Program-made: the position numbers and the translations under genes
NCBI GenBank assembly: GCA_021810525.1
Contig: JAJZIP010000007.1
Location: 1-32,550 of the forward strand
Direction: 5' to 3'
DNA from: Actinomycetes bacterium
GTDB lineage: Bacteria; Actinomycetota; Acidimicrobiia; Acidimicrobiales; Acidimicrobiaceae
DNA: 32,550 nucleotides
Notes under the pieces: model-generated
The model's input: the letters and a program-made list of their open reading frames with translations, nothing else
Told to the model about the DNA's origin: nothing
Databases searched by the model: none
In this document: positions 16,521-24,485 of the stretch, one piece after another
Numbering within the stretch: the first letter of the stretch is position 1
Layout of the letters: the number at the start of each line of letters is the position of its first letter

Positions 16521-17416
16521 GCGTCCCAGCGGGTAGAAGAGGACTCGTACTTGTAGATAAGCCGGCTGGCTTGACCTCGCATGACGTGATCGCACGATTA
16601 AGAAGGATCTATGGGGTGAAGAGGATCGGCCATGCAGGGACTCTGGATCCTGAGGCCACCGGACTGCTTGTGGTTGCGATCGGCAACATCGCTCGTCTCC
16701 TCGATTACTTTCAGGCGAAGACAAAGAGATACGTCGGCGAGGTGGTTTTTGGGGTTGAAACGGATAGCTACGACTCGAGCGGGGCTGTGATCTCCAGGTC
16801 TGATGTGAATGCCTTGGATGTTGCCCGGCTCGAAAAGGCTCTGGCTTCGATGACAGGCGAGATAAGCCAGCGTCCCCCAGCAATATCAGCCCTCAAAGTC
16901 AAGGGGAAGAAGCTCTATGAGTACCATCGCGAATCGCAGCAGGTCGAGATCAAGCCGAGGATGGTGCATATCTATTCGATCAGCTACTCCAAAGGCGATG
17001 AGCCGAATGTGATCCAGATCGAGGTGGTGTGCAGTCCAGGCACATACATCCGTTCCATCGCGCATGACCTTGGCCAAGCCTTGGACACGGGTGCCCATCT
17101 TCGCAATCTTCGCCGGCTCCAGTCGGGAAGTTTCGGCGTCGACGAGGCACACGAACTAGACGAGATCGAACCCGATACGATCATGGATCCGGCTTCTGCC
17201 TTGCGGGATTTCAGGCTAGTCGGTGTCGAGGGAGCTGTCGTGACAAAGGCGATGAGCGGCTCGAGGGTCACACTCGAGGGGGAACAGAGCGACCAGTTGA
17301 TCCTTTTCAATATGGCAATGGGCGCGCTGGCGGAGTGGGATCAGTTGATCGGCCTCTTCAGGAGAGAGTCGGCAGAGCTGTATCGGGCGAGCGTTGTTTT
17401 GCCGGTGATCAACTAG
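16517..17416 (+). CDS. truB: tRNA pseudouridine-55 synthase
   Basis: TruB makes pseudouridine 55 in the T-loop of most tRNAs and also acts as a tRNA chaperone. The catalytic motif GHAGTLDPEATGLL is present with Asp44 as the nucleophile. KRYVGEVVFGVETDSYDSSG, the RPPAISALKVKGKKLYEY-type strand and CSPGTYIRSIAHDLG are also family blocks. A C-terminal PUA-like region follows, giving 299 residues. The ATG at 16517 overlaps the rbfA stop by four bases, so the two are translationally coupled. ribF follows 11 nt later. Confidence 0.96.
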   Translation: MSVPAGRRGLVLVDKPAGLTSHDVIARLRRIYGVKRIGHAGTLDPEATGLLVVAIGNIARLLDYFQAKTKRYVGEVVFGVETDSYDSSGAVISRSDVNALDVARLEKALASMTGEISQRPPAISALKVKGKKLYEYHRESQQVEIKPRMVHIYSISYSKGDEPNVIQIEVVCSPGTYIRSIAHDLGQALDTGAHLRNLRRLQSGSFGVDEAHELDEIEPDTIMDPASALRDFRLVGVEGAVVTKAMSGSRVTLEGEQSDQLILFNMAMGALAEWDQLIGLFRRESAELYRASVVLPVIN

Positions 17417-17427
17417 TTTCGTCGATA

Positions 17428-18381
17428 ATGAAGATATTTACGGATGCGAACCCCAGTGAATTTCCTAATGGATCGGTTGTCACCATTGGCGCCTATGACG
17501 GCGTGCATCTCGGCCACAGATACTTGATAGCCGAAACCATCGAACTCGCGAAGAGCATAGGGGCAAGCTCTGTTGTAGTAACGTTCGATAGACATCCTGC
17601 CTCTGTGGTCCGACCGGGCTCTGCTCCTTTGCTTTTAAGCGACACGGATCAAAAGCTCGATTGTCTGGGTGAAACTGGAGTCGACTATGTCTGTGTCGTG
17701 AGATTCGACGAGAAAAGGGCGAGCGAAAGCGCGATTGATTTCGTGGAGGAGTTCCTGGTTGGCAAGCTCAACATCAAGATGGTTGTCGTTGGACGTGACT
17801 TCCATTTTGGACACAATCGTCAGGGCAATGTGAAGCTCCTTGAGGAACTCGGCAGGAAGCATGGCTTCGGAGTTGTTGGAGCGGCTCTAAAGACACCAGG
17901 CCGCGACATCGAACAGGCTCTTTCTTCGACGTTGATTCGGCATCTCATCGCTGCGGGAGAATTGGACCTCGCTAACAGGTACTTGGGCAGGCTCTACGAA
18001 CTGAGAGGAAGAGTTGAGCATGGCGACAGCAGGGGAGGCAACGAGCTTGGCTATCCCACTGCCAATGTCTCTTTCTCAAATTTGATGGCTACACCCCCGG
18101 ATGGAATATACGCGGGCTGGGTGGTCCTAGAATCTGGGGATCGATATGGTGCGGCTATCTCTCTAGGTACCCGTCCGACCTATTACCCAAGCGGCGGGGA
18201 GCGGCTTCTTGAGGCATTTATCCTGGGTTTCGAGGATGATCTTTACGGGCAGCCGATAAGAGTGCAGTTCGGCATGAAGATTCGTGATCAGGAACGGTTC
18301 AGTACGAGCGAGGAGCTGGTGGCGAAAATCACGGAAGATATTTCCCGAGTTGAACAGTTCTGTGCCACTTTCAGCTTGTAG
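17428..18381 (+). CDS. ribF: Bifunctional riboflavin kinase / FMN adenylyltransferase
   Basis: RibF phosphorylates riboflavin to FMN and adenylylates FMN to FAD. The N-terminal nucleotidyltransferase domain contains GAYDGVHLGH at residues 21-30. The C-terminal riboflavin kinase domain contains GDSRGGNELGYPTANVSF around residue 200-215 and PPDGIYAGWV after it. The length of 317 fits the family. I chose ATG 17428 because it gives a normal 13-residue lead into the first strand; earlier in-frame codons lie within truB. No Shine-Dalgarno sequence is visible. TAGTTT at 17414-17419 is placed as a -10 element for a leaderless transcript, but a -35 is lacking, so cotranscription with truB is equally possible. 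Confidence 0.95.
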   Translation: MKIFTDANPSEFPNGSVVTIGAYDGVHLGHRYLIAETIELAKSIGASSVVVTFDRHPASVVRPGSAPLLLSDTDQKLDCLGETGVDYVCVVRFDEKRASESAIDFVEEFLVGKLNIKMVVVGRDFHFGHNRQGNVKLLEELGRKHGFGVVGAALKTPGRDIEQALSSTLIRHLIAAGELDLANRYLGRLYELRGRVEHGDSRGGNELGYPTANVSFSNLMATPPDGIYAGWVVLESGDRYGAAISLGTRPTYYPSGGERLLEAFILGFEDDLYGQPIRVQFGMKIRDQERFSTSEELVAKITEDISRVEQFCATFSL

Positions 18382-18383
18382 AT

Positions 18384-18412
18384 TGGCAAAATCCTATTAG
18401 TATCTCCATGTT
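18384..18412 (+). promoter_or_regulatory. Weak candidate promoter for rpsO
   Basis: TTGGCA at 18384-18389 matches five of six -35 positions. Seventeen nt later, CATGTT at 18407-18412 is a poor -10. It lies directly after the ribF stop and 70 nt before rpsO. The placement is reasonable but the -10 is weak, so it should be treated as a guess. Confidence 0.25.
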
Positions 18413-18429
18413 TGAATACAAAGGACGTT

Positions 18430-18492
18430 ATGAGCAGACCCGCCGGGTACTCTCACATAGGTCTAGAGGACAAAGGTTTACATGCAAGATAA
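18430..18492 (+). CDS. Possible 20-residue leader peptide ORF overlapping the rpsO start
   Basis: ATG 18430 opens a 20-codon frame (starting [10 protein letters not shown], ending at TAA 18490-18492) that runs 11 nt into rpsO in another frame. It has its own ACAAAGG ribosome-binding sequence at 18418-18424, identical to the ACAAAGG at 18470-18476 before rpsO. Translation of the leader would bring ribosomes across the rpsO start and could couple the two. The peptide resembles nothing I know, and a short chance ORF is quite possible. Confidence 0.25.
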   Translation: MSRPAGYSHIGLEDKGLHAR

Positions 18493-18739
18493 AGAAGCAA
18501 TCATTTCTGAGTACCGTCTTCATGGATCCGACACAGGGTCGCCTGAAGTCCAGATTGCTCTACTTACCAATCGCATATCACATCTAACGGAGCATCTCAA
18601 GATGCACAAGGGTGATCACCACACCCGTCATGGTCTGATGAAATTGATCGGTCACAGGCGGAGGCTGTTGGATTACGTAAGGGATCAAGATGTAGAACGC
18701 TACCGTTCGCTGATTAGCCGATTGGGAATCCGAAGGTAG
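18482..18739 (+). CDS. rpsO: 30S ribosomal protein S15
   Basis: uS15 binds the central domain of 16S rRNA early in 30S assembly and forms an intersubunit bridge. The 85-residue sequence carries the family pattern: [20 protein letters not shown], then [20 protein letters not shown] and the RNA-binding [12 protein letters not shown] segment. ATG 18482 has AAAGG at 18472-18476, 5 nt upstream. S15 represses its own mRNA in several phyla through structurally different leaders, so the 100-nt region before it is a candidate. A strong terminator follows the gene, separating it partly from pnp. Confidence 0.97.
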   Translation: MQDKEAIISEYRLHGSDTGSPEVQIALLTNRISHLTEHLKMHKGDHHTRHGLMKLIGHRRRLLDYVRDQDVERYRSLISRLGIRR

Positions 18740-18740
18740 A

Positions 18741-18752
18741 GAGCATATGCTC
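18741..18752. repeat. Perfect 12-bp palindrome after rpsO
   Basis: GAGCATATGCTC is a perfect 12-base palindrome one base after the rpsO stop and immediately before the terminator stem. It may extend the 3'-end structure or be chance. Confidence 0.35.
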
Positions 18753-18756
18753 ATGA

Positions 18757-18800
18757 TTGAGGCCCACCTCCAGCTTGGGGAGTGGGCCTCAAGAGTTTTT
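18757..18800 (+). terminator. Strong intrinsic terminator after rpsO
   Basis: TTGAGGCCCAC at 18757-18767 pairs without mismatch to GTGGGCCTCAA at 18782-18792, an 11-bp G+C-rich stem with a 14-nt partly structured loop. A T-run lies at 18796-18800 after GAG. This is the clearest intrinsic terminator in the window. It suggests that most rpsO transcripts end here and that pnp depends on readthrough or on its own promoter. Confidence 0.85.
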
Positions 18801-18864
18801 GAGCATCTGCGAGCAGATACAATGAAAGACAGGAAATGCGATTGCGTTTCCCCTAGTGTTTAAG

Positions 18865-18893
18865 TTGCTGACTTGGCAGGTAAGTAAAATAAT
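18865..18893 (+). promoter_or_regulatory. Candidate promoter for pnp
   Basis: TTGCTG at 18865-18870 and AATAAT at 18888-18893 are separated by 17 nt. The -10 is one base from consensus and the -35 keeps the TTG. It lies between the rpsO terminator and the pnp leader hairpin, where a pnp promoter is expected. Transcription would start near 18900 and include the whole hairpin at 18920-18959. Confidence 0.4.
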
Positions 18894-18919
18894 TGGAGTG
18901 CGACCAAGGTGCCCAGCTG

Positions 18920-18959
18920 CCAGTCGCTAGCTCCCAAGAAATTGGTGGTTAGCGACTGG
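18920..18959 (+). promoter_or_regulatory. Long GAAA-capped hairpin in the pnp leader (candidate RNase III processing/autoregulation site)
   Basis: CCAGTCGCTA at 18920-18929 pairs perfectly with TAGCGACTGG at 18950-18959. The stem continues inward through G-T, C-G and T-G pairs, one mismatch, and then CCAA (18934-18937) with TTGG (18942-18945), closed by a GAAA tetraloop. There is no T-run, so it is not a terminator. It ends 28 nt before the pnp Shine-Dalgarno sequence AAGGAG. In E. coli, RNase III cuts a pnp leader hairpin and PNPase then represses its own mRNA; RNase III cleavage in the rpsO-pnp region is also known in Streptomyces. The same role is inferred here. Confidence 0.68.
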
Positions 18960-18997
18960 GAACTGCCGAGGTTGCCGGAAAAGAAATAAGGAGACAA

Positions 18998-21427
18998 ATG
19001 GCTGAGGCCGTTGTCGTATCGACTCAATTGAGCGGGACAGATAAGACCCTCTCATTTGAAGCAGGGAAGCTTGCACAGCAGGCCGACGGTGCTGTTGTCG
19101 GTCGCTTAGGCGACACGATGGTGCTGCTCACTGCTACTGCAGCCAAGACCGTCAAAGAGGGTATTGACTTTTTTCCATTGACAGTCGACATTGAAGAGCG
19201 CATGTATGCGGTGGGCCGCATACCCGGTTCATTTTTCAGGCGCGAGGGAAGAGCTACAGATGCAGCTACTTTGACGTCGCGTCTGATCGACCGGCCACTC
19301 AGGCCCTGTTTTGCAGATGATTTTCGCAATGAAGTACATGTCGTCGGGACGATTCTTGGAGCAGATCTGACCAACCCGCATGATGTCTTGGCCATAAATG
19401 CCGCTTCTGCAGCGTTGATGATCTCAGGAATTCCGTTCCATGGCCCGGTTGGTGCGGTTCGTATCGCTTTTGATAAAGAGGGGAAGTGGGTCCCCCATCC
19501 AAGCTATCAAGATGGAGATTCCTCGAGCTTCGAACTCGTAGTGGCGGGACGTGAGAACTCAGACGGTTCCGACATCGCGATAATTATGGTCGAGGCAGGC
19601 GGAACAGAATCCAGCTGGAACAATTATCAGGAGGGGGCTCCTCTCTTAACCGAATCAGAGATCGCAGACGGGCTTGAGCTTGCAAAGACCTGGATACGTG
19701 AGTCCATTGAACTCCAGCGGAGGCTGGTCCAAGCGCATGGCGGCAAACCGCGAATGGAGTACGTTCCTCAGATCGATTACTCCGACGAGGTATACGAGGC
19801 GGTGAAGGAGGTCGGCCTCCAGGCATTGTCTGAGGCAAATGTCGTTCTGGGCAAGGCGGATCGGGACGCCAAGCTCAATGAAGCCATGGCCATGGTCTCG
19901 GAGAAGCTTTCGGAGAGGTTCGAGGGGAGAGAAGGGCAGATCAAGAGTGCAATCAAATCGCTCAACAAGTACCTGGTCAGGAAGCGCATAGTCGAGGATG
20001 GCGTGAGAATCGACGGACGCGACCTGGTTACTATCCGGCCTCTGTCTTGCGAGGTCGAGTTGATCCCAACTGCACATGGTACCGGCCTGTTCAACAGGGG
20101 TGAGACACAGGTTCTAACATTCTGCACCCTCGGCATGCCAAAGATGACTCAGATGCTCGATTCAATCTCGACTGACGAGTTCAAAAGATACATCCACCAT
20201 TACAACTTTCCGCCGTTTTCAACGGGTGAGGTTGGATTCATGCGAGGTCCAAAGAGGCGTGAGATCGGCCATGGGCTCCTTGCCGAGCGTGCCCTTCTAC
20301 CCGTGGTCCCCCCACAGAGCGAGTTTCCTTATGCACTTCGACTGGTTTCCGAGGTGCTGAGTTCAAACGGGTCGACCTCCATGGCATCGGTCTGCGGCTC
20401 TACTCTGTCTCTGATGGATGCCGGGGTGCCGATCAAAGCCCCAGTAGCCGGCATTGCAATGGGGCTCGTCTTGGCCGAAGGTAAGTATGTAACGCTTACC
20501 GACATCCTCGGTGCGGAGGACGCCTTCGGAGACATGGACTTCAAGGTGGCGGGCACGTCTGAATTCGTTACCGCACTGCAGCTCGACACTAAGATTGACG
20601 GGATTCCCGCAGAGGTGTTAGGCCAGGCATTGCGTCAGGCAAAGGACGCGCGACTCAAGGTCCTCGATGTCATGCTCCAGGTTATTTCAGAACCTCGGAG
20701 CGCGGTGAAAGGCAATGCCCCCAAGATCATCTCATTTGAGGTTCCCCTAGAAAAGATTGGCGAGATCATCGGCCCCAAGGGAAAGAGCATCAATGCTATT
20801 CAGCAAGAGACAGGAGCTGAAGTAGGGATCGAGGATGACGGGACTGTGGGGATCGTGACCATTGGTGCCAAGGATCCCAAGGCGGTCGACGAGGCCCGCA
20901 GGCGGGTCTACGACATACTTGAGCCCCCGAAGGTGGAGTTGGGTGCCAACTACACCGGAAAAGTGGTTTCGATTGCCAAGTTCGGGGCTTTCGTGAACAT
21001 TTTGCCCGGCAGGGATGGGCTGCTGCACATCTCAAAGCTTGGCGGAGGCAAGAGAGTCGAGCGCGTTGAAGACTATCTCCAGATGGGCCAGGAACTCACT
21101 GTTCACGTTGATGATATCGATGCAGCTGGGAAGATCTCGCTCTCGTTAGTGACTGACGGCATCCCTAAAGAGGGCTCGACCGAGTCGGCCGAACCGACAG
21201 GTGCTGAGGCGAAGGACAAGGGTGTCGTATCAAGAGATGAGCCTGCTGAGGCCAGGCCACCCTCGGAATCATCAATGGTGTCGTTCGAAGCTCACTTTGA
21301 TGAGGAACTCAGGTCCCAGTACGGAGATCTCGGTCCTGGACCTTCCCCAACGGGCAGGCCTGTCGAGCGTGAGGGCGGGCACAGCAGAGGTCCAAGGAGA
21401 AGCGGTCGGCGCGATGGTCGTCGTTAG
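18998..21427 (+). CDS. pnp: Polyribonucleotide nucleotidyltransferase (PNPase)
   Basis: PNPase degrades RNA 3' to 5' by phosphorolysis and can add 3' tails. The protein is a trimeric ring. Two RNase PH domains (~1-145 and ~330-550) flank a helical linker. The catalytic block AEDAFGDMDFKVAGT lies in the second. A KH domain (IIGPKGKSINAIQQETGAEV around 590-610) and an S1 domain (~648-720) follow. The ~87-residue tail is unusual: first acidic, then ending in a run of Arg, Gly and Ser (RRSGRRDGRR), giving 809 residues where ~700-750 is common. ATG 18998 has AAGGAG at 18988-18993. RNase J, a possible partner in RNA decay, is encoded downstream. Confidence 0.97.
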   Translation: MAEAVVVSTQLSGTDKTLSFEAGKLAQQADGAVVGRLGDTMVLLTATAAKTVKEGIDFFPLTVDIEERMYAVGRIPGSFFRREGRATDAATLTSRLIDRPLRPCFADDFRNEVHVVGTILGADLTNPHDVLAINAASAALMISGIPFHGPVGAVRIAFDKEGKWVPHPSYQDGDSSSFELVVAGRENSDGSDIAIIMVEAGGTESSWNNYQEGAPLLTESEIADGLELAKTWIRESIELQRRLVQAHGGKPRMEYVPQIDYSDEVYEAVKEVGLQALSEANVVLGKADRDAKLNEAMAMVSEKLSERFEGREGQIKSAIKSLNKYLVRKRIVEDGVRIDGRDLVTIRPLSCEVELIPTAHGTGLFNRGETQVLTFCTLGMPKMTQMLDSISTDEFKRYIHHYNFPPFSTGEVGFMRGPKRREIGHGLLAERALLPVVPPQSEFPYALRLVSEVLSSNGSTSMASVCGSTLSLMDAGVPIKAPVAGIAMGLVLAEGKYVTLTDILGAEDAFGDMDFKVAGTSEFVTALQLDTKIDGIPAEVLGQALRQAKDARLKVLDVMLQVISEPRSAVKGNAPKIISFEVPLEKIGEIIGPKGKSINAIQQETGAEVGIEDDGTVGIVTIGAKDPKAVDEARRRVYDILEPPKVELGANYTGKVVSIAKFGAFVNILPGRDGLLHISKLGGGKRVERVEDYLQMGQELTVHVDDIDAAGKISLSLVTDGIPKEGSTESAEPTGAEAKDKGVVSRDEPAEARPPSESSMVSFEAHFDEELRSQYGDLGPGPSPTGRPVEREGGHSRGPRRSGRRDGRR

Positions 21428-21441
21428 ATAATTGCCGGATT

Positions 21442-22677
21442 GTGTCGAGAACCACTAGGTTTGACAATGGACTTCAGATTGTAACCGAGGAGATGCCTCA
21501 GGCCGCCTCGGTTACAATCGGAGTCTTTGTTGGTGTTGGGTCCAGAGACGAGACGCTTGGTCAGCACGGAACCTCGCACTTCTTGGAGCACCTTGCCTTC
21601 AAGGGGACGGACGAACTTTCGGCAAAAGATCTTGCTATCTTGGTTGACTCTTTCGGTGGTGACATGAACGCTTTCACCACCAAGGAGATGACCAGTTTCC
21701 AGGTGCGTCTTCTTGGTGAGGCTACCCATATCGGAACGGACACGCTGGGCAAGATTCTCACTGAGCCTGCGCTGAATCCGACTGACATTGATTCAGAGCG
21801 GAGCGTGATACTCGAAGAGATCGCGATGGCGAATGACGAGCCGTCAGACTTTGTGCATGAGCAGCTGGGCGCTGCGGTCTATGGGGATCACCCGCTCGGC
21901 AGGGAGGTTTTGGGTTCGCGCGAAAGTATTTTGCGCATCGACCAAGGTATCATCAAGGGCTTTTTTTCAGCTTTTTACAGGCCGGTGAATATGGTTGTAT
22001 CGGCTGCGGGCGCTCTCACTCACGAGGCTATCGTGGAGCAGTTTGAACCCACGCTCGGATCGCTATCTGACGGAGCAATACCCAAGCGCCGCAGGCCGGG
22101 GCTGATTTTTTCAAGGCCGGTTATATCCGAGCGTGATATCGAGCAGGTGCATGTTTCGATTGCGTTTCCAGGGTTGCCGAGGGCGGACCGGAGAAGGTGG
22201 GTCATGGCTGTATTGGATCATGTCTACGGCGGCGGGCTTTCGTCGCGGCTGTTTCAAAAAGTCAGGGAAGAGTCGGGCTTGTGTTACTCGATCTATTCAG
22301 ACCGGGTGACCTATCAGGACTCTGGTTACCTGGGCGTTTATTTTGCGGCTAGTCCGGCGCAGCTTGGTCGAGCGGCAGAGTTGGTGGATTCGGTGACTAT
22401 GGAGTTTATTTCGGCTGGTATAACTGAAGAAGAGTTAGCTGTTGCCAAACGCTATCTGCGGTCTCAGGTCCTTTTGGCTAGAGAGGACACGGCATCGGTA
22501 ATGTCTCAGCTGGGATCAGTACTTGTCACAGGCCAGCAGATCAAATCTGTAGGGGAGATTTTGACTGAGATAGAGCGAGTCAAAGTTGATGAGGTAACGG
22601 AACTTGCGGCAGAGGTCTTTTCCGGATCCAGACAGATATCAGCCGTCGGCCCTGTCCCTCACGGGATCTTTGGCTAG
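21442..22677 (+). CDS. M16 family zinc peptidase (PepR/MPP-like)
   Basis: This is a 411-residue member of the insulinase/mitochondrial processing peptidase family. The inverted zinc motif HFLEH is at residues 46-50, with E126 (in ERSVILEEI) as the probable third ligand. The C-terminal half carries the expected substrate-groove segment GGGLSSRLFQKVREESGLCYS. No signal peptide is visible, so it is probably cytoplasmic. A homologue lies right after pnp in M. tuberculosis (pepR) and other Gram-positives, but its natural substrate is not well defined. GTG 21442 starts 14 nt after pnp with only a weak ribosome-binding site, consistent with coupling to pnp. Confidence 0.93.
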   Translation: MSRTTRFDNGLQIVTEEMPQAASVTIGVFVGVGSRDETLGQHGTSHFLEHLAFKGTDELSAKDLAILVDSFGGDMNAFTTKEMTSFQVRLLGEATHIGTDTLGKILTEPALNPTDIDSERSVILEEIAMANDEPSDFVHEQLGAAVYGDHPLGREVLGSRESILRIDQGIIKGFFSAFYRPVNMVVSAAGALTHEAIVEQFEPTLGSLSDGAIPKRRRPGLIFSRPVISERDIEQVHVSIAFPGLPRADRRRWVMAVLDHVYGGGLSSRLFQKVREESGLCYSIYSDRVTYQDSGYLGVYFAASPAQLGRAAELVDSVTMEFISAGITEEELAVAKRYLRSQVLLAREDTASVMSQLGSVLVTGQQIKSVGEILTEIERVKVDEVTELAAEVFSGSRQISAVGPVPHGIFG

Positions 22678-22686
22678 GGGGGACAT

Positions 22687-23538
22687 ATGCGAATCGGTGT
22701 ATTTGGCGCGGGTGGTCAGATGGGAACTACGGTATGCAAAGCTGTTGCCGAGGATCCCGAGCTGACTTTGGTTGCCGCGATTGACCCCCGACTTTCAGGG
22801 ATAGATCTGGCCCAGGTCACCGGGATCAACGGTACCGGCTTGGAGATAGGCGGCTCGAAAGAGTCGTTGATTTCAGCCAAGGCTCAGGTTGCGGTGGACT
22901 TCACCTCGGCCGAGGTTGCTTTCGAGAATATGATGTGGTGCGCCAAACACAACATTCACGGTGTGGTCGGAACCACTGGTCTTTCATCGACACAGCTGGC
23001 CAAGCTCGAGGAGGAGTATGCCAAATCGAAGGCGAGCTGTATCATTGCGCCAAACTTTGCCATCGGAGCCGTATTGATGGTGCGTTTTGCAGAGATGGCA
23101 TCTGTTTTTTTCGATACCGTGGATGTTATCGAGTTGCATCACGATCAGAAGGTTGATGCTCCCAGTGGAACGGCAATGGAGACTGCCAGACGTGTGACGG
23201 AGTTCAGGGATTCTTTGCATAACCCATTTGCTTCGGATCCGACCACCAGAACGGTGTTGGAGGGTGCCAGAGGAGGCAGGTACGAGCAGGGTGTGCATGT
23301 GCACTCCCTGAGGGTAAGAGGAATGGTGGCTCACCAAGAAGTGATTTTTGGGACTGTTGGCCAGACTCTTACTATAAGACATGACTCTTACGACAGAACT
23401 TCGTTCATGCCGGGTGTACTGTTGGCCATAAAGTCGGTGGCTTCCGTGAAGGGCTTAGTTAAGGGGATAGACGTTCTTATCGATGCCAAGCTGGGGTTGG
23501 CCGCGAAAGGCGCTGGCAAAGGTGGTGGATCGAAGTGA
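22687..23538 (+). CDS. dapB: 4-hydroxy-tetrahydrodipicolinate reductase
   Basis: DapB reduces the DapA product with NAD(P)H in the route to meso-diaminopimelate and lysine. The nucleotide-binding GAGGQMG is at residues 7-13. VVGTTGL, APNFAIGAVLM and the active-site ELHHDQKVDAPSGTA (H151, K155) follow, in a 283-residue protein. GGGGGGAC right before the ATG supplies the ribosome-binding site. The stop overlaps the dapA GTG in GTGA, so the two enzymes are translationally coupled. Note the order: DapB is encoded first although it acts second. Confidence 0.96.
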   Translation: MRIGVFGAGGQMGTTVCKAVAEDPELTLVAAIDPRLSGIDLAQVTGINGTGLEIGGSKESLISAKAQVAVDFTSAEVAFENMMWCAKHNIHGVVGTTGLSSTQLAKLEEEYAKSKASCIIAPNFAIGAVLMVRFAEMASVFFDTVDVIELHHDQKVDAPSGTAMETARRVTEFRDSLHNPFASDPTTRTVLEGARGGRYEQGVHVHSLRVRGMVAHQEVIFGTVGQTLTIRHDSYDRTSFMPGVLLAIKSVASVKGLVKGIDVLIDAKLGLAAKGAGKGGGSK

Positions 23539-24485
23539 CCGAATACGGATCAACCCGCTTTGGCCGAGTCCTGACTGCAATGGCAACCGCGATGGACTCG
23601 AACGGCGAAGTTGACTACGACCGTACTGTTGACCTGGCTCGATGGCTCGTGGGAAATGGAACCGAGGCTTTGATAGTGACGGGCACGACAGGAGAGGCGC
23701 CGACTCTGACCGATGAGGAAAAGATCTCCATTTGGGAGGCGGTCTCGTCTAGCGTTACTGTTCCCGTGGTAGCTGGCTCAGGTTCGAACGACACTCGGCA
23801 CTCGGTGCACATGTCGAAAAAGGCAACGGAGGTCGGAGCTTCCGGGCTACTTTTGGTAACTCCTTATTACAATAGGCCACCGCAGTCAGGCCTGCTCGCC
23901 CATTTCGAGGCTGTAGCCAAGGTATGCGATCTCCCTGTAATAATCTACGACATTCCAGTTCGCACGGGTCGAAAGGTGGAGAGCGAGACGCTGCTGGAGC
24001 TGATCAGTCGCTGTCCGAACGTCGTCGCCCTCAAAGATGCAGCAGGTGACCCAGGTGGAACTTCCAAGCTGTTGCCAAGACTGCCCGACTACTTCGAGCT
24101 GTACTCCGGAGATGACGGCCTCACCTTGCCGCTTCTCGCCATCGGCGCGGTAGGTGTCATAGGGGTCGCGACCCATTGGGCGGCGTTCGGATATCAAGAA
24201 ATGATTTCTAGCTTCATCGCCGGTGATGAAGCCCGGGCGCAGCGGATCAATGAGGCCTTGATTCCCTCTGTTGATTTTGAGTCGACGATGGATGCACCGA
24301 ATCCGATGCCGGTGAAGGTTCTCCTTAATGAGCTCGGACTTGAGGTCGGTGAGACGCGGCTTCCGCTTGGAAGCGCCCCAGGCTACCTGAAGAAGCAGGC
24401 TAGGGATGTGTTCGTTAGGACTAATAGCGCGCTTAGCACGTTAGGGGTGCAGGTCGCTAAGCCCAAGAAAGAGATTCGTGACTAG
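23535..24485 (+). CDS. dapA: 4-hydroxy-tetrahydrodipicolinate synthase
   Basis: DapA condenses pyruvate with aspartate semialdehyde at the branch point to diaminopimelate, needed for peptidoglycan and lysine. The family blocks are present: TGTTGEAPTLTDEEK, YYNRPPQSGL, Y138 in YDIPVRTGR and the Schiff-base Lys167 in VVALKDAAGD. The 316-residue TIM barrel is slightly longer than E. coli DapA, with a charged C-terminus. GTG 23535 overlaps dapB by four bases and its own stop overlaps the rnj start by eight, so three proteins are read as one coupled unit. Regulation by lysine cannot be judged from sequence alone. Confidence 0.96.
   Translation: MTEYGSTRFGRVLTAMATAMDSNGEVDYDRTVDLARWLVGNGTEALIVTGTTGEAPTLTDEEKISIWEAVSSSVTVPVVAGSGSNDTRHSVHMSKKATEVGASGLLLVTPYYNRPPQSGLLAHFEAVAKVCDLPVIIYDIPVRTGRKVESETLLELISRCPNVVALKDAAGDPGGTSKLLPRLPDYFELYSGDDGLTLPLLAIGAVGVIGVATHWAAFGYQEMISSFIAGDEARAQRINEALIPSVDFESTMDAPNPMPVKVLLNELGLEVGETRLPLGSAPGYLKKQARDVFVRTNSALSTLGVQVAKPKKEIRD

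Noticed and set aside
15861-16883. 340-codon open frame on the minus strand across the end of infB, rbfA and the start of truB
   Set aside because: It crosses three well-identified genes on the other strand, its product is basic and low-complexity, and no ribosome-binding site or family motif is visible. It is an antisense shadow.
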